64,000 bases of DNA. Origin: an uncultured Cohaesibacter sp. (GTDB lineage: Bacteria > Pseudomonadota > Alphaproteobacteria > Rhizobiales > Cohaesibacteraceae). The notes below the pieces were generated by a model. The model saw only the letters and a list, made by a program, of their open reading frames with translations. It was not told the DNA's origin and ran no database searches. The stretch lies in the NCBI RefSeq assembly GCF_963664735.1, contig NZ_OY761553.1, forward strand, positions 3,221,001 through 3,285,000. The letters run 5' to 3'. Every line of letters starts with the position of its first letter. Position 1 is the stretch's first letter. A program made the translations under genes and the position numbers. Below, piece after piece: positions 38,421 through 47,910 of the stretch.

Positions 38421-41210
38421 ATGATCATTGCCCCCCAAAATGACGGTCTGATAGACTTCGACGCCACCAAGCAAAAAATGGAACAAATCGTTGCAGAGCA
38501 TGGTGGGGATGCAAAGGATTTCAAAACCAGAGCCGAAATTCTGCAGCTCCTGAAAGAAACATTGCAGGCAGGGCGTGATAGAGCGGAAGTTCTGCTCAAT
38601 GAAGATGGCCTTGGTATTCTGTGCGCTATCCGGCTTTCCTATCTGGAAGACCAGATCATTACGCTCATCCATCGTTTCGCAACCGAGCATGTTTATCGCT
38701 CGGAAAATCCATCCAAATCCGAGCATCTGGCTGTTGTCGCAGTTGGTGGCTATGGCCGTGCAACGCTTGCCCCCCATTCTGATATCGATCTTCTGTTTCT
38801 GCTGCCTTACAAGCAGACGCCATGGGGCGAAAGTGTCGTTGAATATATCCTCTACATGCTGTGGGATCTCGGCCAGAAGGTCGGGCATGCAACGCGCACC
38901 CTGAACGAATGCGTGCGCCTGTCTCGCGGCGACATGACCATCCGCACCGCTATTCTTGAGGCCCGGTTCATTGATGGCGAGAAAAAGCTCTATGACGAAC
39001 TGATCGAGAAATTCGACAAGGAAGTCTTGCGCAATACCAGCGCCGAATTCATCAGCGCCAAATTGGCCGAGCGCGATGCACGCCACGCCCAGCAAGGCAA
39101 CTCGCGCTATATGGTCGAGCCGAACATCAAAGAGGGCAAAGGTGGCTTGCGCGATATCCAGACACTTTTCTGGATTGGTCAATATGCCTATCGTGTCCGC
39201 CGCGCGCGCGCCCTGATCAAGGCCGGCGTGTTCACGGAAGCGGAGTATAATCGCTTCAAGAAGGCCAATAACCACCTATGGACCGTCCGGTGTCATCTGC
39301 ATTTTCTGACAGACCGCCCCGAAGAGCGCCTGTCGTTTGATGTGCAGCGCGAGCTATCGACGCGCCTTGGCTACCGCAAACGCCCGGGGCAAAACGGCGT
39401 TGAACGCTTCATGAAGCATTATTTCCTTGTCGCACGGGAAGTTGGTGAAATCACGCGCGTTTTCTGTTCGGCTCTGGAGGAAGACTTCGGGCAATCAGCA
39501 CCAGGCATCAACCGGTTCTTTGCCGCCATTCCCATTCCATCGCGTTTCAAACGACACAAGGTGCGCAACGCTGAGGGCTTCATCATCGATCATGGTCGCA
39601 TTTCGGTCGAGAGCGCAGAGACCTTCACGAATGAGCCCAAGAATATGCTTCGGATCTTCGAGCTGGCTGACATAGAGAATGTGTCGTTCCATCCCGATGC
39701 CATGCAGGCCATTCATCGCAATCTGCATCTGATCGACAATGACCTGCGCAATGATCCGGAAGCCAATGCGATCTTCTTGCGCATTCTCACATCCCGCCGC
39801 GACCCGGAAAGCGTCTTGAGACGCATGACCGAGGCTGGTGTTCTGGGCAAGTTCATTCCAGATTTTGGCCGCATCGTAGCCATGATGCAGTTTAACATGT
39901 ATCACCACTATACAGTGGATGAGCATCTGTTGCGGGCAGTGGGCATTCTATCTGAAATCGAAAAGCAGGAGCTTGGTAACGAGCATCCCCTCGCCCATGA
40001 TTTCGTGCTTGATATCAAGGACCGGGTCGTTCTCTACGTCGCCGTGTTCCTGCATGATATCGCCAAGGGCCGTCCGGAAAGCCACTCAACGGCTGGCGCC
40101 AAGGTGGCCATGGAGCTTTGTCCGCGCCTTGGCCTTACCGAAGAGCAAACAGAACAGGTCTCATGGCTGGTGCTTGAACATCTCACCATGAGCCAGGTTT
40201 CCCAGTCGCGCGACCTGTCAGACCGCAAGACCATTCTCGATTTCTGCTCGGTGGTACAGACCATGGAGCAAATGCGCATGCTGCTCATCCTGACCATTGC
40301 GGACATCAAGGCCGTTGGTCCGGGTGTCTGGAACGGCTGGAAAGGCCAGCTTTTGCGCACCCTCTATTCTGAGGCAGAACCAATTCTCACCGGTGGCCAT
40401 TCGCAGAAGAGCCGCGATGCACGCGTCGCTGCCATGAAAGAACGTGTCGCCAAGCGCCTCACCGACTGGAGCGAAAACGAGATCGAAGACTATCTCAATC
40501 TCCATTATGAGGCCTATTGGTCACGAACCGATGTGGACAGCGCGGTGGAGCATGCCGCCTTGATCCACGAGGCCGATCGCAAAAACCAGAAGGTGGCGAC
40601 CAACATCAAGCCATACGAGTTTGAAGGCATCACCGAAATCACCATCCTTGCACCGGACCATCCACGTCTACTGTCGATGATCGCCGGGGCCTGCTCTGCG
40701 GCTGGGGCCAACATTGTCGATGCCATGGTCTTTACAACGACAGATGGTCGCGCCCTTGATACAATCCTGATCAACCGCGAGTTCGGCGAAGATCAGGACG
40801 AGTTGCGCCGTGCAAACAGGGTCGTTGATCTACTCGTGCAGGTGCTCAAGGGCGAAACCCGTTTGCCTCCGCTTGTCAAACAGAAGGAAAGCCACAAGAA
40901 GCGCTACAAAACCTTCCGCACGAAATCGAAGGTATCGGTCAACAACGAATTGTCCAACCGCTCGACCGTTGTCGAGGTCGAAGGCATGGACCGTTCAGGA
41001 TTGTTGTCTGACCTTACCCGTGCGCTGTCCGGTCTTAATCTTGATATCGCATCGGCCCATATCACGACCTACGGCGAGCGCATCGTTGACGCCTTTTATG
41101 TAACCGATCTGACCGGTGCCAAGATCACCAACCCTGATCGCAAGCGCGTCATCGAAGAGCGCATGATGGAAGCCCTGACCGGAAAGCCGAAAGAGCAACC
41201 CAAGCAATAG
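38421..41210 (+). CDS. glnD: Bifunctional uridylyltransferase/uridylyl-removing enzyme GlnD
   Basis: The nitrogen sensor that uridylylates PII proteins when glutamine is low and removes UMP when it is high. 929 aa. It has a nucleotidyltransferase domain with VGGYGRATLAPHSDIDLL (Gly109-Gly110, Asp121 and Asp123), a helical GlnD domain, an HD hydrolase domain (YHHYTVDEHLL, VFLHDIAKGRPESHS) for UMP removal, and two C-terminal ACT domains (TEITILAPDHPRLL and VVEVEGMDRSGLL) that bind glutamine. All parts look intact. The order mutS-glnD-murJ-trpS is conserved in Rhizobiales. AAGG is found eight bases before the ATG. Confidence 0.96.
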   Translation: MIIAPQNDGLIDFDATKQKMEQIVAEHGGDAKDFKTRAEILQLLKETLQAGRDRAEVLLNEDGLGILCAIRLSYLEDQIITLIHRFATEHVYRSENPSKSEHLAVVAVGGYGRATLAPHSDIDLLFLLPYKQTPWGESVVEYILYMLWDLGQKVGHATRTLNECVRLSRGDMTIRTAILEARFIDGEKKLYDELIEKFDKEVLRNTSAEFISAKLAERDARHAQQGNSRYMVEPNIKEGKGGLRDIQTLFWIGQYAYRVRRARALIKAGVFTEAEYNRFKKANNHLWTVRCHLHFLTDRPEERLSFDVQRELSTRLGYRKRPGQNGVERFMKHYFLVAREVGEITRVFCSALEEDFGQSAPGINRFFAAIPIPSRFKRHKVRNAEGFIIDHGRISVESAETFTNEPKNMLRIFELADIENVSFHPDAMQAIHRNLHLIDNDLRNDPEANAIFLRILTSRRDPESVLRRMTEAGVLGKFIPDFGRIVAMMQFNMYHHYTVDEHLLRAVGILSEIEKQELGNEHPLAHDFVLDIKDRVVLYVAVFLHDIAKGRPESHSTAGAKVAMELCPRLGLTEEQTEQVSWLVLEHLTMSQVSQSRDLSDRKTILDFCSVVQTMEQMRMLLILTIADIKAVGPGVWNGWKGQLLRTLYSEAEPILTGGHSQKSRDARVAAMKERVAKRLTDWSENEIEDYLNLHYEAYWSRTDVDSAVEHAALIHEADRKNQKVATNIKPYEFEGITEITILAPDHPRLLSMIAGACSAAGANIVDAMVFTTTDGRALDTILINREFGEDQDELRRANRVVDLLVQVLKGETRLPPLVKQKESHKKRYKTFRTKSKVSVNNELSNRSTVVEVEGMDRSGLLSDLTRALSGLNLDIASAHITTYGERIVDAFYVTDLTGAKITNPDRKRVIEERMMEALTGKPKEQPKQ

Positions 41211-41386
41211 GCCTTGCCATTAGCCTGCTATGAATAAACACCTGTTGGCAGAGGCTCAAAAAGCACTGCCAACATCTGGATTTGCGTTGAACCACACATG
41301 AACAGGATATATGGATTCGGATCAGCTCTCAGAGCAGCTCCCAAACCAGATCTGCGAGCGAGAGCAAGCTGCGGAAGGATCAACGC

Positions 41387-42946
41387 ATGTCAATGCTGAG
41401 GAATTTTGCCACCGTTGGTGTAGCAACACTTGCAAGCCGGGCCTTGGGTTTTGCAAGAGATATCATGATTGCCGCCACGCTTGGCTCCGGACCTGTGGCA
41501 GATGCCTTCTTCGTTGCTTTCCGCTTGCCAAATCTTTTCCGCCGCCTGTTCGCCGAGGGAGCCTTCAATTCGGCCTTCATTCCGATTTTTGCAGGATCCT
41601 TGCAGGAGGATGGACCACAGGGCGCACGCAAGGTTGCTGAAGAAATTCTCGCAGGCCTGTTGTTTGTCCTGCTTGTCTTTACAGCGCTGGCAGAACTGGC
41701 CATGCCTTGGATGATCCATATTCTTGCTCCGGGCTTTAGTGAAGACCCATCCAAGTTTGATCTGGCCGTGGTTCTGACGCGCATCACCTTCCCTTATCTT
41801 CTTTGCATGTCGGTGATTGCCTTCCTTTCAGGCATTCTCAACTCGCTTGGCCGCTTCGCGGCAGCCGCTTTTGCACCGGTACTGCTTAATGTGGTTCTGA
41901 TTGCCACTCTCGCACTCATATTGCTGTTTCACGCCGGAGATGGTGCGACTGCTGGATATTTTCTCTCCTGGGGTGTTTTCACTGCCGGATTTGTACAATT
42001 GGCCGCTCTCGTCTGGGCGCTGTTACGATCTGGCTTTGGCTTGCACCTTAAGCGCCCCAGATACACGGCAAATGTGAAAAAGCTACTCAAGCTCGGGGTT
42101 CCGGGCATCATTGCCGGAGGCGTGACCCAGCTCAACATTACCATAGGCACCATTATCGCCTCGTTTCAGGCCGGAGCGGTTTCCTATCTCTATTATGCTG
42201 ACCGGATCTACCAGTTGCCCTTGGGGGTTGTTGGCATCGCAATCGGCGTTGTGCTGTTGCCAGATCTCACCCGAAAAGTGCGGGCCCAAAATGAAGTAGC
42301 GGTGGACTACGCCCAAAACAGGGCTGCGGAATTTGCCATGTTCCTGACGCTGCCTGCCGCCATCGCGCTTGCGATTATTCCTGAACCGATTATCGAAGTT
42401 CTGTTTCAAAGAGGCCAGTTTACTGATCAGGCAACCCACATGACGGCCATGGCGCTTGCTGCCTACGCGTTCGGGCTGCCGGCTTTTGTGCTGAACAAAG
42501 TTCTTTCTCCGGGCTTTTTTGCACGTGAAGATACCAAGACGCCGATGCAATTTGCTACTGTCGGCATGATCATCAATGTCGCAGGATCACTGGCCCTGTT
42601 TCCGTTCCTGCAACATGTCGGTATCGCCATTGCCACCACGGTAGCTGGCTGGGTCAATGTGCTGCTGTTAGGCATTACGCTTTGGCGCAGAGGCCATTTT
42701 CATGCAGATAACATGCTGATCCGGCGCTTGATCATGTTTACTCTTTCCTCACTGGTCATGGGGGCCGGTATCTACTGGCTCGCCGCCTATTTGCGCTTTT
42801 GGCTCGAAGCCCCCTCCCTTGCCATACGCTTGGGCGCTCTGGGATGCATCGTGCTCGCAGGCATCGTGATTTTCTTGATTGCAACAATCACGACGGGTGC
42901 TTTCTCGCTTTCCGAACTCAAAAGCCGATTTCGCCGCGGTGCCTGA
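41387..42946 (+). CDS. murJ: Lipid II flippase MurJ
   Basis: A 519-aa MOP-superfamily membrane protein with about 14 helices that flips lipid II across the cytoplasmic membrane for peptidoglycan synthesis. The N-terminal RNFATVGVATLASRALGFARD and DAFFVAFRLPNLFRRLFAEGAFNSAFIP are diagnostic, and the charged residues of the central cavity (the Arg and Asp of the GFARD and RLFAEG segments) are present. A good GGAAGGA RBS supports ATG 41387. It follows glnD after 176 bp. Confidence 0.95.
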   Translation: MSMLRNFATVGVATLASRALGFARDIMIAATLGSGPVADAFFVAFRLPNLFRRLFAEGAFNSAFIPIFAGSLQEDGPQGARKVAEEILAGLLFVLLVFTALAELAMPWMIHILAPGFSEDPSKFDLAVVLTRITFPYLLCMSVIAFLSGILNSLGRFAAAAFAPVLLNVVLIATLALILLFHAGDGATAGYFLSWGVFTAGFVQLAALVWALLRSGFGLHLKRPRYTANVKKLLKLGVPGIIAGGVTQLNITIGTIIASFQAGAVSYLYYADRIYQLPLGVVGIAIGVVLLPDLTRKVRAQNEVAVDYAQNRAAEFAMFLTLPAAIALAIIPEPIIEVLFQRGQFTDQATHMTAMALAAYAFGLPAFVLNKVLSPGFFAREDTKTPMQFATVGMIINVAGSLALFPFLQHVGIAIATTVAGWVNVLLLGITLWRRGHFHADNMLIRRLIMFTLSSLVMGAGIYWLAAYLRFWLEAPSLAIRLGALGCIVLAGIVIFLIATITTGAFSLSELKSRFRRGA

Positions 42947-43126
42947 TGATAAATCGGTGATCGGTTTCCGGAATTGTCTTGCATCTGCCTCTGGCTTGGC
43001 AGATAACCCACCAAGCCGCATTAGTCCCGCCGCGCTCATCTGACGTGGAATATGTGACAATGCGGCATCTTTTTTACCTCCCCCTCGCGTTTCCAACCGC
43101 TTGGGCAACATCACGAGGACTTTGTT

Positions 43127-44203
43127 ATGGCCAGTTTCGAGCCACGCGTTTTCTCCGGCATTCAGCCATCAGGCAACCTGCATTTGGGCAACTATCTTGG
43201 TGCCATCACCAAGTTTGTCGACCTGCAGTCGTCTTATAATTGTGTTTTCTCTGTCGTTGACATGCATGCGATCACCGTCACGCAAGACCCTGAAGGGTTG
43301 ATGCGTCGCACACGCGAAGTGACCGCAGGTTTTCTTGCTTCGGGCATCGACCCTGAAAAGCATATCGTGTTCAACCAGAGCCGTGTTTCCGCCCATGCCG
43401 AATTGGGCTGGATTTTCAACTGCGTGGCAAGAATGGGCTGGCTTAGCCGCATGACCCAGTTCAAGGATAAGGCAGGCAAGAACCGGGACAATGTGTCCAC
43501 CGGTCTGTTCGTCTATCCGAACCTGATGTCTGCCGATATTCTGATCTATAAGGCAACCCATGTGCCGGTTGGTGAAGATCAGAAGCAGCATGTGGAACTG
43601 TGTCGCGACACCGCCCAGAAGTTCAACGTCGATTATGCCGAACGCATCGCTGCCCTTGGCTATGGCGTAGACAATGAAGGACGTAACGAAACCACAGATC
43701 CGGAAAAGATCTTCTTCCCATTGACCGAACCGCTGATTGGTGGACCGGCTCCGCGTGTCATGTCGCTGCGTGACGGCTCCAAGAAAATGTCGTCGTCTGA
43801 TGCATCCGACAAGGCTCGCATCAACATGACAGACGATGCGGACGCCATTGCATTGAAAATCCGCAAGGCAAAGACCGATCCGGAAGCCTTGCCAAGCGAG
43901 GTTGATGGCCTTGAAGGTCGCCCGGAAGCTTCAAACCTCGTCGGTATCTATGCAGCTCTCTCCGGCAAAGCCAAGGCAGACGTTCTAAGCGAGTTTGGAG
44001 GAGCCGAGTTCTCGACCTTCAAGCCTGCGCTTATTGATCTCTCCGTCGACAAGCTTTCTCCAATCACCGATGAGATGCGTCGTCTGATGGATGACCCGAG
44101 CCATATTGACTCCATCCTTGCCAAGGGTGCCGAGAAGGCTGCGGCTATCGCCAATCCAATTCTTGATCAGGTAAAAGACATCGTCGGCTTCATTCGCAGC
44201 TGA
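43127..44203 (+). CDS. trpS: Tryptophanyl-tRNA synthetase
   Basis: A class I aminoacyl-tRNA synthetase that charges tRNA-Trp. 358 aa. It shows the HIGH-equivalent [13 protein letters not shown] (residues 14-26) and KMSSS at 220-224, with the family segments [25 protein letters not shown] and [16 protein letters not shown] lies before the ATG. It ends in a terminator, which closes the glnD-murJ-trpS group. Confidence 0.96.
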   Translation: MASFEPRVFSGIQPSGNLHLGNYLGAITKFVDLQSSYNCVFSVVDMHAITVTQDPEGLMRRTREVTAGFLASGIDPEKHIVFNQSRVSAHAELGWIFNCVARMGWLSRMTQFKDKAGKNRDNVSTGLFVYPNLMSADILIYKATHVPVGEDQKQHVELCRDTAQKFNVDYAERIAALGYGVDNEGRNETTDPEKIFFPLTEPLIGGPAPRVMSLRDGSKKMSSSDASDKARINMTDDADAIALKIRKAKTDPEALPSEVDGLEGRPEASNLVGIYAALSGKAKADVLSEFGGAEFSTFKPALIDLSVDKLSPITDEMRRLMDDPSHIDSILAKGAEKAAAIANPILDQVKDIVGFIRS

Positions 44204-44250
44204 TCGAAGAAAAGGCAGTTTGTTTCGATAGCGGAACAATATCGATTATG

Positions 44251-44292
44251 ACCCGGTGTTCAGGAGCGACTGATCACCGGGTTGTTTTTTTT
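44251..44292 (+). terminator. Terminator after trpS
   Basis: Stem ACCCGGTG/CACCGGGT (44251-44258 with 44275-44282), 16-nt loop, then an eight-T run at 44285-44292. Confidence 0.8.
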
Positions 44293-44403
44293 GCCTCGCA
44301 TGATCTATTCTGGAATAGTCTTTCGGCGCACTTTCCCTTAAAGGCTGGGCACTTTGTAAACGCTCCTCTTGCCGAAAGTTGCGCAACATGGCAGGGTCAA
44401 CGC

Positions 44404-44904
44404 ATGATTATGAGACGCACAATTCATGACGATGGTCACTTCCGCAAGTTTCTCGTTGTTGTTGACGACACCGAGGAATGCGATCGTGCCATTACCTACG
44501 CTACCTATCGAGCGGCCGCGACTGGCGGAGCGCTGGTGATGATGGTTGCTGTAGAACTCGAACATTTCAATCATTGGCTGGGCGTGAAGGAAATCATGCT
44601 CGCAGAAGCCCATGATGCCGCGCACGAGCGCCTCGCCCAATTCAAGGAGCGGGTAGAAGAGATTGCCTCCATCCCGACGGAATGTGTCGTAAGAGAAGGC
44701 AAAGTCGCCGAACAGATCACCGCCTTGATCGAAGAAGACGAAGATATCGGCATTCTGGTTCTGGCAGCCGCCGTTGGCTCCAAAGAGGGACCGGGACCAC
44801 TGGTGTCGTCAATCTCGAGCCAATCGGGAAAGTCCTCTTTCCCGCTTCCCGTAACGATTGTTCCGGGGAACTTGTCCGATGAGGACATCAAGGCCATTTG
44901 CTAA
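44404..44904 (+). CDS. Universal stress protein (UspA family)
   Basis: A 166-aa single-domain UspA protein. It has an N-terminal strand KFLVVVDDTEECDRAITYA, the central VREGKVAEQITALIEEDEDIGILVLAAAVG and the C-terminal PVTIVPGNLSDEDI. The ATP-binding GX2GX9GS motif is not clearly preserved, so nucleotide binding is uncertain. Such proteins are made under growth arrest or stress. The start is ATG 44404, seven bases after AGGG; the longer frame crosses the trpS terminator. The location after trpS is conserved in relatives. Confidence 0.85.
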   Translation: MIMRRTIHDDGHFRKFLVVVDDTEECDRAITYATYRAAATGGALVMMVAVELEHFNHWLGVKEIMLAEAHDAAHERLAQFKERVEEIASIPTECVVREGKVAEQITALIEEDEDIGILVLAAAVGSKEGPGPLVSSISSQSGKSSFPLPVTIVPGNLSDEDIKAIC

Positions 44905-45101
44905 GCACGAGGAAATGACTGGCGAAAGCTCCCCCCATAGAGGCCGCGGTCTTGAAGATGGGAGCGCAAGCCATATTTAATTCTGGAATGCCGAGCTAAA
45001 AGCCCCTCGACTTTTCGACTATTTGTTACGCATAATATATCTTATGATGCGGAGCTGCGCCTATTAGTGAATGCGACGTTCAGGCTCCAAGAGGAAACAC
45101 G

Positions 45102-45656
45102 ATGTTTATTCAGACTGAAGCTACACCCAACCCCGCGACCCTGAAATTCCTTCCAGGAAAGGTCGTCCTAGAGTCAGGCACCATGGATTTTCGCTCTGCC
45201 AGCGAAGCATCTGTCTCTCCCCTTGCGGAAAAGCTCTTTACTATCGAAGGCGTTGAAGGGGTTTTCTTTGGCTTTGACTTTGTGTCCATCACCAAGGGCG
45301 ATGCAGACTGGCAGCATATCAAGCCAGCCATCCTTGGCGCTATCATGGAGCATTTCATGTCTGGTCAGCCGGTGATCAAACATGAAGACGCAGCCCAGAG
45401 CGCAGGTGAAGACTTTGACGAAGCCGATGCAGAAATCGTCGCGACCATCAAGGAATTGCTCGATACACGCGTGCGCCCTGCCGTTTCTCAGGATGGTGGA
45501 GACATCACTTTCCACGGCTATCGGGAAGGCGTGGTTTATCTGACCATGCGCGGTGCATGTGCTGGTTGCCCATCAGCAACAGCGACCCTAAAGCATGGCA
45601 TTGAAAATCTGCTGCGCCACTTTATTCCTGACGTACAGGAAGTAAGACAGGTTTAA
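45102..45656 (+). CDS. NifU family Fe-S scaffold/carrier (Nfu type)
   Basis: A 184-aa Nfu protein with an N-terminal Nfu_N domain (MFIQTEATPNPATLKFLPG) and a C-terminal NifU domain whose CAGC motif (Cys153, Cys156 in GACAGCPSAT) holds a bridging 4Fe-4S cluster between two subunits. It delivers clusters to target enzymes. The closest relatives are the mitochondrial NFU1 and alphaproteobacterial Nfu proteins rather than E. coli NfuA, whose N-terminal domain is of a different type. RBS AGAGGAAA. It is upstream of the MazG-like gene and tsaB. Confidence 0.92.
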   Translation: MFIQTEATPNPATLKFLPGKVVLESGTMDFRSASEASVSPLAEKLFTIEGVEGVFFGFDFVSITKGDADWQHIKPAILGAIMEHFMSGQPVIKHEDAAQSAGEDFDEADAEIVATIKELLDTRVRPAVSQDGGDITFHGYREGVVYLTMRGACAGCPSATATLKHGIENLLRHFIPDVQEVRQV

Positions 45657-45683
45657 TCAGCTTTATTGGCAGTATTTTCTTTC

Positions 45684-46001
45684 ATGTTGAAGCACATCTA
45701 TGACCTCACACAAAGCGACGGCAAAAGCCTGCAAGAACGGTCTCTGAAGCTGAGTGAGGAAGTGGGAGAGCTTGCTCAGGCGGTTCTTTCGGCTACCGGT
45801 GCTCACGGCTCGGCCTATAAGGGGTTGACGATGGAAGATGTCCGTGAGGAAGCTGCCGATGCGGCAATCGTAGCCCTTTCGCTGATTGCGCAAACGTCTG
45901 ACAACGAACAGACGTTCGTGGCTGAGGTGGAGAGGCTAATCAACAAGAAATGCGAGAAGTGGCAGGCGGTGCTTGCGAGCACAATGCCTGACGGAGCGTG
46001 A
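45684..46001 (+). CDS. MazG-like nucleotide pyrophosphohydrolase
   Basis: A 105-aa all-alpha NTP pyrophosphatase of the MazG-like superfamily. The metal-binding motif is partly visible as LSEEVGELAQAV (EExxE) followed by VREEAADAAIVAL (ExxD). Such enzymes clear non-canonical or stress nucleotides. The start is uncertain: ATG 45684 lacks a strong RBS and a TTG at 45666 is possible. It sits 27 bp after the Nfu gene and ends three bases before tsaB, so these three genes are probably co-transcribed. Confidence 0.78.
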   Translation: MLKHIYDLTQSDGKSLQERSLKLSEEVGELAQAVLSATGAHGSAYKGLTMEDVREEAADAAIVALSLIAQTSDNEQTFVAEVERLINKKCEKWQAVLASTMPDGA

Positions 46002-46004
46002 AGC

Positions 46005-46724
46005 TTGAGCAAAGAGCGTGAAATTTGTCTGGCGCTTGATACTGCGCTGGAAGCCTGTTCTGTGGGGTTGGCAATCCACCAGAATGAAGATGTAAAGACG
46101 CTTGAGCGCTCTTTGTCTCTGGGGCGCGGCCATGCGGAATATCTGATGGGAGAGCTGGACACGCTGCTGACAGAAGCCAGCCTTCACTATCAGGATCTCA
46201 CAAAAATCGCGGTCACGGTGGGGCCGGGCAGCTTCACAGGATTGCGGGTCGGGCTGGCCACGGCTCGGGCTCTGGGACTTGCCCTCGATATTCCGGTGAT
46301 TGGTGCCTCGACACTTTTCGCGCTTGCTCTTGAAGCACAAGCGGAAGGGCACCAAGGGTCTATCGGCTGCTTCATAGATGCGCGCCGAAACCAGATTTAC
46401 GGTCAGATCTTCTCTATTACTTCAGATCTTTCCGCCCCCGAACCAGAAACTGAAGCGAGTGCAAAGGCAGCAGAACTCTTTGCCAATGACTGTGCCAACT
46501 ATCCGGACCTTGCTCTTATCGGCAACGGCTCCCCTCTTGTCGTGGCAAGCGGAGAGGCATCATCTCTCGATGAGCGGCCCATATTGCCAGCCCGCTTTCC
46601 GAAAATGGGGGCGTTTGCCAAATGGGCTCTTAAGCAGCCAGCTCCTTTGCAGCCTCCCGCTCCTCTCTATCTTAGAGCTCCAGACGCCAAAAAGCAGGCA
46701 TCCAAGGCCATAGCTCACAGGTAG
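46005..46724 (+). CDS. tsaB: tRNA t6A37 biosynthesis protein TsaB
   Basis: A 239-aa ASKHA-fold protein needed with TsaD and TsaE to place threonylcarbamoyl on A37 of ANN-decoding tRNAs. The N-terminal LALDTALEACSVGL and the VGPGSFTGLRVGLATARALG block are diagnostic. The start is TTG 46005, eight bases after GGAG; no ATG fits. It is followed by rimI after 144 bp, the usual tsaB-rimI pairing. Confidence 0.92.
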   Translation: MSKEREICLALDTALEACSVGLAIHQNEDVKTLERSLSLGRGHAEYLMGELDTLLTEASLHYQDLTKIAVTVGPGSFTGLRVGLATARALGLALDIPVIGASTLFALALEAQAEGHQGSIGCFIDARRNQIYGQIFSITSDLSAPEPETEASAKAAELFANDCANYPDLALIGNGSPLVVASGEASSLDERPILPARFPKMGAFAKWALKQPAPLQPPAPLYLRAPDAKKQASKAIAHR

Positions 46725-46868
46725 TCAGCCTCATTGTTCGACATTTAGGGGTCTGGATCCTATGCTGTTTACGAGAGAACATGAATTATCGATTCCACAA
46801 AATCGGCATTGTCATTCGCTCAAACAACTTGATCCTTTGAACAGTCAGCCATGTCCGGGAGGGGAACC

Positions 46869-47408
46869 ATGATATTTCCGCTCAAAACCACATCTCTGGT
46901 TATGCCTGCCAGTTACGCGGACATTGATGATCTGGTAGATATTCATGGCCGGTGTTTTTCCCGTGGCTGGACCTTCAGCGAGTTTCAATCCTTGCTGCAA
47001 GATAAGTTGGTTGAAGCTCTTGTGCTTCGCCGCAGCACTCTGCGCATCACCGACAAACCTGTTGGCTTTGTGCTGGCCCGCTCTGTTGTCGATGAAGCCG
47101 AAATCCTCTCCATAGCGGTAGACCCTGACCACCAGAGAAGCGGTGGAGGCAAGCAATTGATGCAGGAAATGATACGATATCTTTATGGGAACCGTGTTTC
47201 CAAACTCTTTCTAGAAGTTGACGCGAGCAATAAAGCTGCATTATCCCTTTACGGTGGATTTGGTTTCACTAAAGTAGGCGAGCGCAAAGGCTATTATCAG
47301 CATGACAATGGAGAAAGCTCTACAGCCTGGATTATGCAAATTGAACCACTGAGCAAGCGCCGTATTTTGGGCACCCCAAAAGGGGAAGAAAAGGCATCAT
47401 CGCTATGA
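46869..47408 (+). CDS. rimI: Ribosomal protein S18 alanine N-acetyltransferase RimI-like
   Basis: A 179-aa GNAT acetyltransferase. It contains DIHGRCFSRGWTFSEF, the acetyl-CoA-binding stretch ILSIAVDPDHQRSGGGKQLM (Q-R-x-G-x-G type) and LEVDASNKAALSLYGGFGF. RimI acetylates the N-terminal alanine of S18, and its place beside tsaB supports this call, though other GNAT substrates are possible. The ATG at 46869 follows GGGAGGGG; an earlier ATG at 46851 would lie upstream of that RBS. The stop overlaps the next gene in an ATGA. Confidence 0.85.
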   Translation: MIFPLKTTSLVMPASYADIDDLVDIHGRCFSRGWTFSEFQSLLQDKLVEALVLRRSTLRITDKPVGFVLARSVVDEAEILSIAVDPDHQRSGGGKQLMQEMIRYLYGNRVSKLFLEVDASNKAALSLYGGFGFTKVGERKGYYQHDNGESSTAWIMQIEPLSKRRILGTPKGEEKASSL

Positions 47409-47836
47409 CAACAGACAAAAAGACCACCATTGAAGAATTGTGCGCCAAGTCTGGCATGCGGATGACTGAACAAAGGCGCGTGATTGCTCGAGTGCTGGAT
47501 AGTGCCGAAGATCACCCTGATGTTGAAGAGCTTTATGCCCGCTCGGTGAAAATTGATGGCAATATTTCCATTTCCACCGTTTATCGCACCGTCAAGCTTT
47601 TTGAGGACAGCGGTATCATCGAACGGCACGATTTTCGCGATGGCAGATCGCGCTATGAAACAATCACCGAGGAACATCATGACCACTTGATCGATTTGCG
47701 CACAGGCATGGTGATCGAGTTCCGTGATGAGGAAATTGAGCGTTTGCAACAAGAGGTCGCCCGACGCCTCGGTTTCGAGCTTGTTGATCACAGGCTCGAA
47801 CTTTATGGTGTTCCCATCAAAGAATCAGATAAATAG
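47405..47836 (+). CDS. fur: Fur-family metalloregulator (Fur/Mur)
   Basis: A 143-aa Fur-family repressor. It has a winged helix (GMRMTEQRRVIARVL, NISISTVYRTVKLFEDSG) and a dimerisation domain with the regulatory metal site EEHHDHLIDL. The structural zinc CXXC pairs seen in enterobacterial Fur are absent; only one Cys occurs. In Rhizobiales this orthologue, called Fur or Mur, responds mainly to manganese and represses manganese uptake genes. Its ATG overlaps the rimI stop, so translation is coupled. Confidence 0.87.
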   Translation: MTTDKKTTIEELCAKSGMRMTEQRRVIARVLDSAEDHPDVEELYARSVKIDGNISISTVYRTVKLFEDSGIIERHDFRDGRSRYETITEEHHDHLIDLRTGMVIEFRDEEIERLQQEVARRLGFELVDHRLELYGVPIKESDK

Positions 47837-47910
47837 CTCCTTGACAGACGTCAGGACTTGACCTGCCCCCAAGGTCATTCAAGAAGGTCGTCTGATTGAG
47901 GCTATGGAGC